Origin: Cryptomeria japonica
Taxonomy: Eukaryota > Streptophyta > Pinopsida > Cupressales > Cupressaceae
DNA length: 64,000 nucleotides
Assembly: GCF_030272615.1 (NCBI RefSeq)
Contig: NC_081414.1
Span: 656,718,292-656,782,291, forward strand
Direction: 5' to 3'
A program made the translations under genes and the position numbers. The notes beneath the pieces are model-generated. The model did no database searches. It saw only the letters and a list, made by a program, of their open reading frames with translations, and was not told where the DNA came from. Shown one piece after another: positions 1 to 13,270 of the stretch; within the stretch, counting starts at the first letter, position 1, and each line of letters opens with the position of its first letter.

Positions 1-1230
1 TTATGGGAGTATACAACTGAAAGTTGAGCTTCTTGAACTCCAATTCTAAATTCGGGGCATTTGGGACATTATTACAGGTGTAATAAGTCAACTCAATGGG
101 GAAAGAAACTCATGTATGGTGCTTCACCCTATATTTCTTATCTATATGAGAAATTTGCATGTACACTTCAATTAGAACTTTCCTGTCAAAGACATATCTT
201 GACAACTTATATGGTTCACCTTCAAAACCCCCAACCCTCAAATAAATGAATCTGGAAAACTGAATATATAAGCTCCCATATGAGCTTACAAGCTGCATGG
301 CTTCCTCGATCAACCTTTTATGGATATCCCCTTTCAATTGAAACACTAGTCCCCCAAGAAAAAAATCATGGAGCTTGGGATCATTCTCAATGGCTCTGTT
401 CTAATGAAAATGTGGGTGATAGTCATATATACTCATGTCATTTCGCCAATTTTCATGATATAAGCCAACCCATTGGCAAGTGAAAACTAAATAGTATGAG
501 GTAAGATGACATATATAAAAATTTGTGTTACCAAAACAACTAAAACCCTCATGGATCCTTTTAGCAATTAACTCCGCCCAATCTATGTATCTCCCATCAT
601 CTAAAATAACCTGAACAAAGAAGTACATCCAATCTTCCCAAAAGAAAGCCATCTGATTCCCTCTAATCCTATGAAGAAATATGACAATATCCCATACCTC
701 CCTAGTCTAATGGTCTAGGTAAACGATAGCCACCCCTCTGAAACTTCAATGACCAGTTCTGGGCAATAACACTTTGATACGTTGTCTTCTTTTCAAAGAA
801 GAGTCCCTGTGACTTAGACACTGTCCAATCTTCATATAATTCTTTCTCAGTAATCTTCATGACTCTAGCAATGGTTTCCCAATTCACTTTCAGTAGAATT
901 TCACCATTTGCAGTTTGGACACTCCTCTAAACATGGTCATAGTGGCTCATACATTCTTGGACTCATTTTGGATAGGGGACAACTGGTGGAAAAGTTGTCG
1001 CTTCTATTAACCCACTATCAATTATTTTTTGTATGAGAAGGGAATTTTTAGAATCCTACACTCTCTCATGAAATTCCTCTAAATCCACCGATGTGAGGAA
1101 AGTATCACCTAAATCTGGGTGTAAACAAACTAGCCCTAAGCTTTGTTCTATTTTGGGTAATGTCGATCTCATCTTGGGTTTCTACACAAGACTCAGAGGT
1201 ACAGAAAAAACATTGCAAGAAAACAAATTA
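1..1230 (-). pseudogene. decayed gene of unknown function, partial
   Basis: The minus strand keeps a coding-like run from about 1230 to the window's left edge, broken by a few stops and at least one frame change near 700. Segments at 887-702, 652-401 and 346-110 read as one globular protein, rich in aromatic residues, with phrases such as ITEKELYEDW, RGGYRLPRPL and FYICHLTSYYLVF. I do not recognise the family. A similar Y-x-C-H-L pattern (TYLCHLLLAKF) occurs in the plus-strand gene at 2777-3358, so the two loci may be relatives, but that rests on one short pattern. The C-terminus lies outside the window. It is most likely mobile-element debris rather than a host gene. Confidence 0.4.
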
Positions 1231-1673
1231 ACAAAGCTCTAGAATACATGGAATGATGAGGATGAGGGAGAAAGAACAAAACTCACCTTGAAAGAGGATT
1301 CTAAACTGCAAAAAATAAAGTTCAAGTCACCATGCGTAGTGTCCAACACTTGCTTAATTGTGAAATGGGCAACTACGAGAAATGATTTATAAAAAAAAAC
1401 AAAAAAAAACTCAAGTAAGGGCAAGATAATTGCTCACATGATTCATCCTGGATTAATTGACTACTTATTTGTGCCTTCTTACTCTGAAAAAGACCCTTTC
1501 CTGACATCTCATTAATTATTGGGCTTATTCCTTCCTCTCCATGATTACCATGCAATATAGTACACCTCATAGCTTATTATCTTGAGTTCTCTTTAAATTT
1601 GGAATATTATTTTTTTTTAAACACCCGCCAATGTGATGGTTTCCTTTTCCACCTGAAGCTGCATTCATCCAAT

Positions 1674-2040
1674 GTTGAACCTCAAACCATGAACTTCTTC
1701 AATGGTGGTTTGAGGGTTCAACTTCAACAAAACCAAAATGGACTATCGATGAACCAACATAAGAATATACAATGGACCTTGCTAAAGACAAGACTTTGGA
1801 CTAAATTTCACTTTCACACATATTGAACCTTGAACCTTGAAATTTCTTCAAAGATGATTCAAAGGTTCAAGGTCTTTGAAACTTGAACCTTGAAATTTCT
1901 TCAAAGATGATTCAAAGGTTCAAGGTCAAAGACCCACCCAACAAAACTTTACTAAAGACATGAACACGGAGTGACAAGACTGCTTGAACCTAAACTTTGT
2001 ACCTTGGACGAGTTCAAGAGAAAGGTTCAAGTTCAAATAA
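1674..2040. repeat. cluster of imperfect hairpins around a ttgaacc/ggttcaa core
   Basis: Four palindromic blocks follow one another at about 1674-1722, 1826-1875, 1879-1928 and 1985-2033. Each begins with ttgaacct or a close variant and ends with its complement ggttcaa. The second and third are tandem copies 53 bp apart. The first has arms of about 17 bases (gttgaacct-caaacca against tggtttgagggttcaac). The cluster ends about 180 bp before the ATG of the decayed plus-strand gene at 2221. Confidence 0.6.
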
Positions 2041-2220
2041 TTTATGACCCGACATATAACTAAACTTTACACAAGGCTCCACTCTAAAGAACATTGCCAA
2101 GAATTGTTCAACTTAACAATTGAGAATTAAGGGAGGGTAGCACATTGTAAAACCTAGGGTTTAAGATTTACATTTTTTAGCTTGTGTAGCTGTAGCACCA
2201 TCTTTTAACCATTAATAGAG

Positions 2221-5200
2221 ATGGGTAAAACAAAAAGCACAACAATAGGAAATATAGACTATACCGAAGTAACCAAATTGGTTAAAACCTCAGGTTTCAC
2301 TGATGAATACCATGATATTTTTTATCTTGTGCTCCATGGTAAGAAGAAAACAACACAAATTAGATTTTCATTGTAGAATAAGTGGGAAACTAGAACTAAA
2401 AAGTTGGCAAATAGCACTACAGGGTCAAATTGGAAAGTTTATAACCCTAAAATAGGAGTGAAAACAAATAAAATTGCATCATGGGATGTTGGATTGGGAC
2501 ACATGATGTTACCTCAACTTTTCCCTTGCTCATAAATTGTCATGTTGTGCATTGAAAAAATAAGATGAAAGTAGAAGAGAAATTGTTAATAAGAATACCC
2601 AAAAGGAAATTTTATCCATCACCGAGAAAGAATTTAAGAGTTTGTTGGACATAGGGCTTGGAGTAGAAAACTCAAACGTCCACATTGACCTAGAATAGCT
2701 TGTAGAGGAATATAAAGTTGTTAGTGAAGAGGAGAAAGATAGATTTGTCAAAGGCATAATAGTTGATGGTGTCAACTTGGATCACAACCATAAGCCTCCT
2801 TATAATGTTGATACTTTTGTGCCATGGGTTAAGGATACTATTGCCCTACTAATGTTTTGTCTTAGATTGGAAAGTGATAGGACAATGGGTGTAAGACGTT
2901 TTCAAATGATATTTAATATCCATTGTATTCCTCAACCAGTTAGATATAATTTTGTTGAACTCAGTTTTCAATCCATGCACAATCAATTTGTAATGATTAA
3001 AGGAGGTATCTCTAAGACATCTAGGTTCACAACCTACTTGTGTCATCTTCTTCTAGCAAAATTTCATGGAATATTTGAGACCAACAAGCTTGAGATTAAG
3101 GTGTACAAGAAAGACAATGATAGAACAGTGGCTCCAATATATGAATGGGCACTTAAGATAAGGATGCATCATAAAAGAGGGAACTACACCCATTTTGTAG
3201 ACTTCTTTTTGGCACCAATGTATCATGAAATTACAAACACTCCAATGCCTAGATTGACTATGTCTTGTAGAGATTACATTCAACTCGGATTTGAAATACA
3301 ATTAGTGAACTGGGACCTCATGGAAGAATATATAGTGTTAAGGTTTTATGGAGCATGAGTACAACCCCGCAAACTTCCAATACATGTGACAGAGAGGGTT
3401 TTTGCATTGGAATATGTATGGAAGATGGAGACTGCAGATGAACTCTTCTATGGCTAGCAAAAGAAGACCATATTTCCTTCATTACCTTTCTCATGTGGAG
3501 GGTTCACATTTGAGAGATAAGAATTTAATGTGGCACATAATTTTTTGGAGATTTTTAATTTTGATGCTGATAGTTACTGGCAGTATGACCTATGCAAGGT
3601 CATTTTGAAAAAGCTTCGGAAGAATCTAAAATCTGTAAGCAAATTACAACATGAAAGTAAGCCATTGCTAGAATTATTGAAAACCAGGGACTCTTGGGAT
3701 GGGGTAGAAAAAGTGATGGAGGAAACTGTCTTTGACAAAAATATTTCAAAAGAAGAATTGTCATCACAAATTATGGAACAGGGAACAACAGAGCAGGGAA
3801 AACAAAATCAAAATGAAAATAGGAGGTCTGATAATTTCTACCAAAAAGCTACTCATCCATCTACAAAAGTTATCCCACAAAACATAAAGACATATTGTGA
3901 GGACAAAATGTAGAATAGAACCAAAATTACTAATTTTTGGACTATGAGGAAGAATCTCGGTGAACCAAAGACTAGTGCAGATCTTAATGGAATCCCAGAG
4001 GATTTTGAATTTATCAAGTTGTAGAATAATGAACATCCCAATGAAGCATATGACAAAAGTGATAAAGATGAGGATGAGGTTGATGAGAATACCAATACAT
4101 AAGAAACTCAAATAGCTATTGTATACTCTGGGTCTACAAAATTAAGTGAGTCCATGAAAGAAAAATATACCAAATGGGGAAACCCTAATAAAAAAAAATG
4201 GGTTATGAAGGTGGTGGTCTAGGTCCTCGAGGAGAAGGTGATTGGATGCCACTGTTGACAAAACTTGTTCCACGAAAAAATGGTGAGACACCAATCATTG
4301 GAGGTGAATCATCATAGGAAGGTATTACTCATAACCCTGCTTCTTATTTTGTTAAATCTTCAAATCCAGTTTATGCAGACACTCAAACTCAATCACAAAC
4401 ACTAGCAAAACAAGGTAATCCTATTGGTGGCAAATCAAGTGCCACTAGTACGGAATCTAGGGATATTCCCCACACTCATATTCAATCACAACCAAAACAT
4501 TGGATTGGTCATGGTGTTGAATCAAGTTCCACTATCATTGGTGTGGATGGTACCAACACTCAGATACATTCACAACTAGAACATGCTATTCATATTGAAT
4601 CAAGTACCACTACCACTGGTGAGGACGACATGGGTACTAGTACTAGTTGTCGTGAATAAGTGAAACAACAAGAAATCTCTCACAAGAGGCCAACTATAGA
4701 AGATATTATACACTTACAGAATCCCATGGGAAGTGATCAAGATAGTGTGAAGAAGGGAAAGGTTATGACAAAAATGGTGAGTACAATATGAACTCTGTCC
4801 ATTGCCACTCCAAATCTATCATTTGAAGCTTCAGAACAAACCCCTTAAAAGAGTCCAAAAACTCCACTTGCAAGTGACACTAGGATAGGATTAGGAATGG
4901 GTGTTGTTAATCCTCAAAATATGTTAGGTAGAAATGTAGGCATAGGTGGAGGTGTGTACATCACTGCAAATTCTATTTCACCTTTCAAACATTCAATTGC
5001 ATTAGCAACCCTAGGTTTTCATTACAATACTTTGATGAATTTGTACAAAAATCAAATATGTATAAAGAAAAATAAATAACTTGAAGAGGGATGTAGCTAC
5101 AGCTACTTCTGAGGAACGACCTACATCGAATAGGGTAATTCCACATATGACCCAAACAAAGAAATGATAGAGTACATGGTTGTTGTGCTCCCAGATAATA

Positions 5201-6409
5201 ATTAAAATCTACCATAGAGTCAGATAGATCCCTCTCAATTTCATGTTAGCACCTTCCATATGGATTTTTCCAAAGTCAAAAATGTGGACAAAATTAATGT
5301 GTCAAAAAATACCAACAAAGTGGTCTATACAACACTGGTCAAGATGGAGAGAGAGAAAATTAAGCTGGAAAAACAAATAGAAAAGTTATAGGCAGACCTG
5401 GAAAATGAGAAAGAAAAGAGGAAAGCAACATATAATAAGTGGATTGAATTAGAGAAAAGGATAAAAAGATTTAACTCTACATTAGCAATTACAGAGCACG
5501 AACATATGGAGTCACAACTTAATGAACTAAACGAAAAATTGGTTGAAAGCAATAAAGAATTAGACAATGAAAAATCCACTTCAGCTAGATTATACAATAG
5601 TGTGGAGACTACTGCTGCCACAAACAAACATTTATAGGAGCAATTGGATCATTAGAGGGCAAATGAAAAAGAGTGGGAAGAAAAAGAAGAGGAAGAAAGA
5701 AAATCAAGTGAAAAAATGTGACAAGAGTTGCGGAAGGCTGAAAATATGATCAAAACTTTGGAGAACAGAATGAAGGAAAATTCTAAAAAGATAGTGAGGT
5801 ATATAAAAACAAACATTTGGGGGTAAATAATGCAGAGGAATGGCTAGATGTGTCAGTCATTTCAATTGAATGAAAGTGTGAGAGGATACTATGTAAAGGT
5901 CAAGGAATACATTGGTTAGAACAAAGAGGTTTGTTCAAGAGAGGAAATTGCAAAACAATTTTTTCAAACACTCTACAAAGCCAGTGACAACTATTTGGTA
6001 ACGAAGGGAATTTGTAGCCACATTGATGTCTTAGTAAAGGCATCATCTATCATTCAAAAATGTGAAAAACTACGGGAAGCAAAGGAATGTTTGGGTATGG
6101 CTGTAAAAAAAAGTGATGAAGCTGGATGAAAAGGAACAAAAATTGATAGAGCTTGGTTTGGCAAAGAGTGTTGATGCAAACAATCAATACATTGGAAATG
6201 TTTATTTCAAAAAGAAGATGGAGGAGAAAATGAACAGTGATGTAGAGCAGTTTCCTAAGGATAGTAGTGAGATGAATTTTTTGGGTTACATCAAAACATT
6301 GATAACATTGAATACAATATTGAATGAAACATTAGTGTCAAATTCAGATTCCTCTTCCAAATATGAAATACTGACAAATTTGCAAGTTGCATACCATACC
6401 TTACAATAA
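2221..6409 (+). pseudogene. decayed gene: globular N-terminal part, low-complexity middle, coiled-coil C-terminus
   Basis: An ATG at 2221 opens a reading frame starting MGKTKSTTIGN that meets a stop after about 50 codons. Coding-like sequence then resumes repeatedly. A 193-residue globular block lies at 2777-3358, a continuation at 3402-3913, then a polar Ser/Thr/Gln-rich stretch to about 5200. A strongly charged coiled coil with Lys/Glu heptads spans about 5320-5830, and a C-terminal block ends with a stop at 6407-6409. There are more than ten in-frame stops and several frame changes, so this is a pseudogene. I do not recognise the family. The layout (globular, polar linker, coiled coil, helical tail) resembles the minus-strand locus at 7169-12190 and ORF2 of the element at 56229-63248. 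That suggests a retroelement-borne protein rather than a host gene. Confidence 0.45.
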
Positions 6410-7168
6410 ATTAGACTTCCATTAGATGCTGAGTGGAGCACCTTACAAAAAATTACAAGGTGATTTCATAATATGTATTGTCAACACAAGCCATCACAAA
6501 TATGTAAATTGTGCCACAATGCCATGTAAACTTGTTTTTATGAAAGATATAATATAAATTACAGTTTCTTCTATCTTTTATGACTATGTAACTTTGTTCT
6601 AATCTGATCTTTATTTTAATTTTTAAAGGATTATAAGAAATGTTATTTCAGTGGGATTTTGTGTAATTGGACTATATTTTACTTTCCCATATGCAATGAC
6701 AACTTGTAAAATAAATGACATATTCACTTTTAGCTAAAAAATAAATAACATATTCACTTTTAGATCTAAGTAATGAGAAGTAGAACAAATAAAATTTATC
6801 CCATCATGGACACTAGAATTAATAAATGTATGTATGTATGTATACATATATATGTAACATGTAGCTGTAAAAAAAAAAGTGCATCTCTAGTTACAAATGG
6901 ATCTTTTTCATTGTAAGTTTGTTCAAAAAGATCTCTACCTTAGTACCTAGCAGGCCCATCGCCCAGGAAATTGTTTGACTTGCATCATATGATCATTCTT
7001 ATATTGATCATGCACTATCACCACAATCCTGCAAAACTTGAGCATCCAATACTCAATGGAGTAAAGTTTGTCTGGCATAGAATTAAGCACTCCCATGTTT
7101 ATAAAGCCAAAATTATCATATCCTCTTGTTGCTTGTCTAAAATTAAGTAAAAAAGAAAACCTCTAGAT
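6410..7168. other. AT-rich spacer between two convergent decayed genes, with a TGTA microsatellite
   Basis: Two decayed genes end towards each other here. The spacer is AT-rich and holds a short (TGTA)n/(TA)n microsatellite at about 6827-6855. I see no coding remains, LTR termini or RNA gene in it. Confidence 0.5.
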
Positions 7169-7589
7169 TCAAAATCTCTTCAACTCCTCTTCTGCTATCA
7201 AAATAGGATGAACCCGTATTGGCCAGTCGTCATAAAACCTTGCCAACTGAATAAACTTGTCATGAAATAAGATATGATTTTGTAGAATATTGCACAACTC
7301 ATCAAATTTTTCAGTAATTTTCAAAATAGAATTTCTAGTAATATCATCTAAATTTGCATGTTCCAGCAACAATTCTAAACATTTGATTTGAGGAGACCAA
7401 TTTTTTAAGTTGCATCTCAATCTAATTGTTTCCCTAACATAAGACTCATTCATTGTATTATGCAAATCTTTATAAGTCACCCAAACGAGTTCAACAACAT
7501 CGTAGATGCAGGTTATCCTATATTCACACAGATTTATAGTCATCACAAATGAATCATTTATGATTGATAGCATGTAAACAAAAGGGTAG

Positions 7590-8125
7590 AGTGACAAGGT
7601 ATTAATCACCGACTCTCTTCTCTCCATCATCGTTTGAAATTTTCTGAGCCACTTTTCTCCTTTTGAGCTCATCTTCCAACCTTGCTACTTTAGCCTTGAG
7701 TGCCTTTATCTCATGTGACAAGGTACTATTCTATTCAACCAAATCACTTACTCTCTTCTCTTCATCATCGTTTGAACTTTTCTTAGCCACGTTACTCCTT
7801 TTGAGCTCATCTTCTAACCTTGCTACTTCATCCTTGAGCACCTTTATCTCCTATGACAAGGAATTATTCTCTTCAACCAAATAACTGACTCTCTTCTCTT
7901 CATTATTGTTTGAACTTTTCTGAGCCACTTTGCTTATTTTGAGCTCATATTCCAACCTTACTACTTCATCCTTGAGCACCTTTATCTCCTATGACAAGGT
8001 ACTATCCTTTTCAACAAAATCACTTACACTCTTCTCTTCATCAACTTTTGAACTTTTCTTAGGTACTTTGCTCATTTTGAGCTCATCTTCCAACCTTGAT
8101 ACTTCATCCTTGAGAGCCTTTATCT
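7590..8125 (-). repeat. 138-bp tandem repeat, four copies, encoding a coiled coil
   Basis: The phrase ttttgagctc recurs at 7661, 7799, 7937 and 8075, that is every 138 bases exactly, with flanking text conserved around each copy. 138 bases is 46 codons, and the minus-strand frame through the repeats reads as charged heptad-like sequence (SHEIKALKAKVARLEDELK style). The exact period with no indels suggests the array expanded while still under coding constraint, or very recently. Confidence 0.8.
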
Positions 8126-8584
8126 CTTGAAGTGAACTTGAAGAAACATAAAAGTTGAAGTAGGATGTAGAGAAGGTAGGAGTGACACCACCTTATTATA
8201 CTCCTACAACAATTTTTCATTTTGAAGTTTTAACTTACTCAAATATTCTATAAGCTTGTTAACATCTGCCTAAGAATTCATTATCTCTTTTGTTAAGAGC
8301 ATTGCAAATCTGTTACGAGGTCTCATTTTCATATTAGTCAAGTTACCGATAAGATCTCCTACCCTCTTCTTAATCTAGGATTTATGAATATGGTCATCAT
8401 TAAATATTGACCACACTTCTAATGCCTCATACTGAGGGCTATAATATGACCCAAAATACAACTCTTGATCTTGCTCTTCAGTTGGTAAAGTTGCCAACTC
8501 TGAAGATTCCTTTCTTATGGTGTTCAATACAATTGCAAAAGAGACATCCCATCCTTCAAGTAACAAACAACCACTATTCCTTAA

Positions 8585-9861
8585 TGTAAAGCGGAAAATC
8601 GCGATCGAACCCTAGTTGCTCTCCCCTCTTCCAACTCCAAGGAGAGAGAAGCGAGATTCACTAGGGTTGATGGTTTTCACTTAAGGGAGAGACTTTACAT
8701 TCAAAAGAGGGGTTGAAACCCACAAGATCCAATCCCACACAATGCAAGATTGGATGCTAAATGTGTTTCAAGGGTTAAGAAAGCAAGGCTACCCTCTTTT
8801 GTAAAGAATGTTGATAGAAGAATTAAGCTAGGAATGCATAGAAAGTGACAAAGATTCGCTTATAAACTAAGATACGGATATAGGATGAAGCTGCGGACCT
8901 GGAATTAGCAGTAGAATGTCGATACGGTGCTGTCCTGCAAATTTGAGCAAAAGTTGTCGGGACGATGGTGCCCGGTGCCACGGTCCTCCGAAAAATCCGC
9001 GAAACGAAGGGGGATCTGTTCGTCTCTGCACAAGGATTCTAGATCTTCAATTTCAGCCGCGTACCTGCAACCTACACATAGAAAAGCGAAGACGATTGGG
9101 GGGTTAGGGATTAGGGGTTTGCCCTTAGGTCAAACCCCAGTTTTGGAATTAACCAAGAAATGAGAAATGCTGTAAATGTAAATGTATGTAATGTAAAACA
9201 AGTACTAATACCTTGTTGTAAGGATGTTTGTATCCTTATGTGCAAAGGTATAGATGTTGTTGTTTATTGTATGTTGTATGTTGTATGTAGCATGTAGTAT
9301 GTGATCTCCTCTTCAATGGTTGAATCCTTGTCTTGAATGCAACACTTAGCCTTGAATGGAGACTTGAAATGATCAATTACTTGAAGGAATGCTTGAATGC
9401 TTGAATGCTTGAGTATAGTTTCCACGCTTGTATACATATGTCCCTCTTCTTACCCAAATGGGAGAGGAAAATGTAGTTTATATACTTGTCAATTAGGGCT
9501 GATAGACTGATTTTCCTGACCTTAGGCCGACCAGGAAAGATAATTTTCCAATTTGCAAACATAAAGACCTGAAGTCCAAAAGAGACCGGGCACAAAATAG
9601 GACCCAGGGACCAGGGCGCTAGGCGCCATGGTCCTGGGGGCCCAGGGTGCCCTGTTCCTAAAGGACCAGGGCACTGGGCGCTCTGGTCCCACCTCCCAGG
9701 ACAGCAGGGTGCAAAGGAGGTTCAGGCCAGGGTGCAAGAAAATGCAGTTTTCAGTGTCGTGAGCAAGTTTTGGGTTCTCCATTCAGGTTGCGTGTTGCGT
9801 CGCCATCATGAAGACCGTAATGCAGTCGAAATTGCAAGTGTCGCAATTTTAGGACGCTACA
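8585..9861 (-). mobile_element. solo LTR of the same family as the nested element at 35613-43376
   Basis: The sequence starts tgtaaagcgg and ends ggacgctaca, matching both LTRs of the nested element along its whole length. Its 1277 bp lack any internal region. The flanks are CTTAA on the left (8580-8584) and CTTAC on the right (9862-9866), a target duplication with one changed base. A solo LTR of this kind is the normal product of recombination between the two LTRs of a full element. It interrupts the decayed minus-strand gene at 7169-12190. It carries three copies of a GC-rich palindromic unit at about 9600-9690. Confidence 0.9.
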
Positions 9862-10856
9862 CTTACAAACTACCTTGCCTCCTCAGGGGTCATCTTTGAT
9901 ATGAAATAATTAACCTTCTCTAAAACTTTAGCTATAGATCTATCAATATCGTTGTCTGTCGGATTCCTCAATGCCAACCTTTCTATGAGCATATTGGAAA
10001 ATTGCTCCCTTTATTTTTTAGGAAAAAGTCCCTGAACTCTCAGGACTACACAAATTTTTCATTAGAAAAAAATGTAGAGCATGCCAATGGTCTAACGTCA
10101 TCTCTTGTGTTTACTCTTTTAAAATTTATGACACTTTGTTCCTCCAATTCAGTGTATACCACTTTGTATGTTGGGTCAATATTTTTCATTTTTTCTTCTG
10201 CCATGTGTATTCTACACTGAACTTCGACATCAAAAGAAGCATTTCTAATTAAGTCCTCAAAATGATCATGATCATGAACAAAGGCTACCAATATAAACCC
10301 AACCCTAGGCTAATCAATAAAATGTTCTAGATCAAATTTCTAAATTTTGCAAAGTTCAATTTGTATGGTAGTAACTTGTAATATAACAGGTCGAATCCTC
10401 CTTTTCCCGAGATCTCAAAATCACACAAAAAATATGATTTTTGGGAGGAAGGAGCCCTTCTTTACCTTTAGGTTTCGTAAATGAGCCTTGTGAGACTCAT
10501 TCAACTGCCAAATTATTTCTAAGAAAGCAATTCTATTTGGTACATATCTAGGAAAAACATGAGGTTTAATTGGTGCACTGTAAACTCTGATGATTGTGTA
10601 CCTGGGGTAGAAAAACTAGTCTCCCTAGTTATGGTAGATTCCTAGCTTGGGATCTAGCTCAAAAGGCCTCAAAAATCTCCTCACCATGTCTGATAATCTC
10701 CAATTTATTGGGTACCCCAAATTTTGTAGCACAACTTTGATAGAGAGCTCCTCAAACATGACATAATTGGAGTTGTCACGGTGCATTTCCCATTAATACA
10801 TCTATTCTTGGATAGGCAACCTCTAGTTTTCTTAATCTACATTTCTCAAATTCAGC

Positions 10857-11352
10857 TCTGGGCCCCAAGGGAAAGGAGAAACCTTTCTTCCACCATAAAG
10901 AAGTAATATTTTGCCAAGATCAAGGGTACAATGAAAAGCACAAAAGAGAGACAATAGTGTGATAAGAACAAAATTGTATTCTCATCAATATGTAAATGAT
11001 CAATTGCATTAACCAATACAATGAATATGGGCCTTCTTATATAGGTAAGGCCATATGGATATGTGAGCACACAATCATGACATGTGGCAAAATGAGAAAC
11101 AAGGGTAGGTGAGAAAAATTAGGGGTAGGTAGGAGAAATAATATAATATTCCACAAGAGGTGGATGACCCACTGAATGTGGAGTGTAACAGTAAGATAAG
11201 ACCACAAAAGGTGTAATTTCTCCTACAAGCTACATCCCTATGTGCACACTTCCCTAAGTGTCTCATATCCAAACTATGATGAGATGCATTACCCTAAGTT
11301 AACTTAAGTAAAGTGTAATAATATCCATGATGAATAATTATTTACACCAACA
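10857..11352 (-). mobile_element. probable LTR fragment, Ty1/copia style
   Basis: On the minus strand the block opens TGTTGGTGTAAATAATT at 11352 and contains a TATA-like stretch (TATATAAG near 11037-11044). It reads as non-coding between two coding-like pieces of the decayed gene. The right end (accaaca) has the CA form expected of an LTR read in reverse. The left end near 10857 is not resolved and I see no target duplication, so the boundaries and the assignment are tentative. Confidence 0.4.
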
Positions 11353-12190
11353 AAAAAAATGTGGCACAATAGAGAATACCACCAAAATCAAACAACAAGG
11401 ATACCATTTTGGATATCCAAAAGGGCTTCGTGAATACAATTGGAAATGAATGAGGAAAAGTCAAAGAAGGTGTTGCTATAAGTGTGCTAGATTTCGGCAG
11501 CCAACATCATAAGATGCACAGGAATCTTGGACTTTACATTGATTCCCAACACTTGGAAAAGTGCAAAGTAAGTGTATATGAAATAATCCTCAAAAATTTG
11601 ATAATCAAAGGGCTCAACATTTGTCTTCTAAAATGCAATAGGCATCTCTTCCCCCTTCTTCCTTCTATGAAATGGAAGCCATTTAACATTGAAGCTACCA
11701 TTGTCCCTACCGTATTCCCTCCCTAGAGAGAGAAAATCAATGGGCACCTGCAACTAGGAATTAGAGTTTAACATAAATGTTTCAGAAATAGATTCCCTGT
11801 ACTCAAACTTGGCCAAGAAAATACCCTTCTCTATCAAGATAGATCGACTGTCTGGATTATAGCTTTTTGCCAAAACTCTAATTAGGTCTATATTGACAAA
11901 AAGATTTGAGATGAAAAGCCTTCCCAAATCCAATCTCCATGCATTTTTCACTGGAATTGGGGCTCTACTCATGTTGTAAAAAAACAAGAACAAATCCATT
12001 CCGCTAATCGACATGTAAGGATCCCCACACGATGATGTCCTATCCACAACTATATCAGATATAATATCCATAACCTGGGCATGCCTTCCCCTTTTTGAAG
12101 AACCAGACAATTGAGTAATAATATCTTCATCCAAGGCCCTCTTAGCATTAGTTGAACCTCTTATTGAATTTCCACTCATCCTATTTAAAC

Positions 12191-12687
12191 TTATGATAAT
12201 TAAGAAATTTACAAACAACACTTCAAAAATGAAATTGAGTATTCAAAATTTATCACAAAATTGCAATCTGAGTACTACTTTTCTAAAACTAAGCCTAAAA
12301 TACTAAGAAAACCCTTTTGTAGATATAAAAAATTAAATCAAAATACAGAATGTCAACTTACTTGTACTTGATACCACACTCAACAGTATCAAAGTTCAAA
12401 CCTTTGCAGTTTCGTTAGATGCTAATGCTTGGAGTTGTAGTGTTGGACTGTCTAAATTACACAAATTTGTCAACTACAACTCTTCATAAATATTGAATTA
12501 TCTAAAATTGAATGCAATTAACAAGTGACCAGGCATGTTCGAGGAGAACTAGCAAAAACTGCCCACGAAACAACATAAAACAAACCCTACCTCATAGTTT
12601 TGAACCTGAGTCGTTGATCTTAATCGATCAATAAGATCGTCGCTAGTAGTAAATCTATCATTTTGCATCTATTTCTAATAAAAGGGG
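12191..12687. other. no feature recognised
   Basis: AT-rich sequence upstream of the decayed minus-strand gene. I see no ORF of note, terminal repeat or RNA gene. Confidence 0.4.
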
Positions 12688-13270
12688 ACAGATGGCATAA
12701 TTTTACATAATTGCATATCGGTGGTAGGACCCATCATTTAAAGAACGGACAATAATTTATTTGTTAATTGATTATAAGAGGGTCCCATGAAGGTCTGTGG
12801 CAAGTTGTAGCTTTGTCACACTATGGTAACTAACCACTCATATAGTACCAAACCCATGTGGCACTATTTTATATCATTGCATATTGCTAGTAGGATTAGG
12901 ATCCACCACTTGAAGACTAAATTAATAGTTTAAAACTAATTCACACTATAAAATATTAAAATAATTTCATAAGTTATTTGTTAATTATTTATAAGAAGGT
13001 CACAAAGATTTGTGTCATGTGGCAAGTTATGGCCTCATCGCACTATGGTGGTAGGCTCATCTTAAACAACATGCGATAGAATTAACCAGCCATATAGCAG
13101 CAAACCCACGTGGCATTATTTCGCATTGTTGCATATGTTAGTAGGACCCAAAGACTTAAAAAATTAATAGTTTAAAGGTAAATTGCAACTTAAAAAAAAT
13201 TAAAATGATTACAAAATTTATTTGATAATTGTTTATAAGATGGTCCCACAAAAGTTTGTGGAAAGAGAAT
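12688..13270. repeat. degenerate tandem repeat, about three units
   Basis: Three related blocks carry the same phrases in the same order: a -tggca-tatttt-cat- segment near 12688, 12852 and 13109, followed by tttgttaatt-tttataag-ggtc near 12758, 12977 and 13219. Unit lengths vary (roughly 165-260 bp) through indels. The function is unknown. It may be the remains of a satellite-like array or a tandemly duplicated LTR piece. Confidence 0.6.

Larger units (their letters stand above)
7169..12190 (-). pseudogene. decayed gene: globular N-terminal half, repeated coiled coil, helical C-terminus; split by LTR insertions
   Basis: Reading leftward, an ATG near 12175 starts MSGNSIRGSTNAKRA. A polar segment is followed by a globular block (about 12100-11480, with phrases such as DPYMSISGMDLFLFFYN). 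Coding-like sequence continues at about 10800-9900, including VFPRYVPNRIAFLEIIWQL and FEDLIRNASFDVEVQCRIH. Next come a coiled coil built of 46-residue repeats (8125-7590) and a 167-residue C-terminal block ending at 7169. The LTR fragment at about 10857-11352 and the solo LTR at 8585-9861 interrupt it. Several in-frame stops are present. I do not recognise the family. The overall architecture matches the convergent locus at 2221-6409. Confidence 0.45.
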
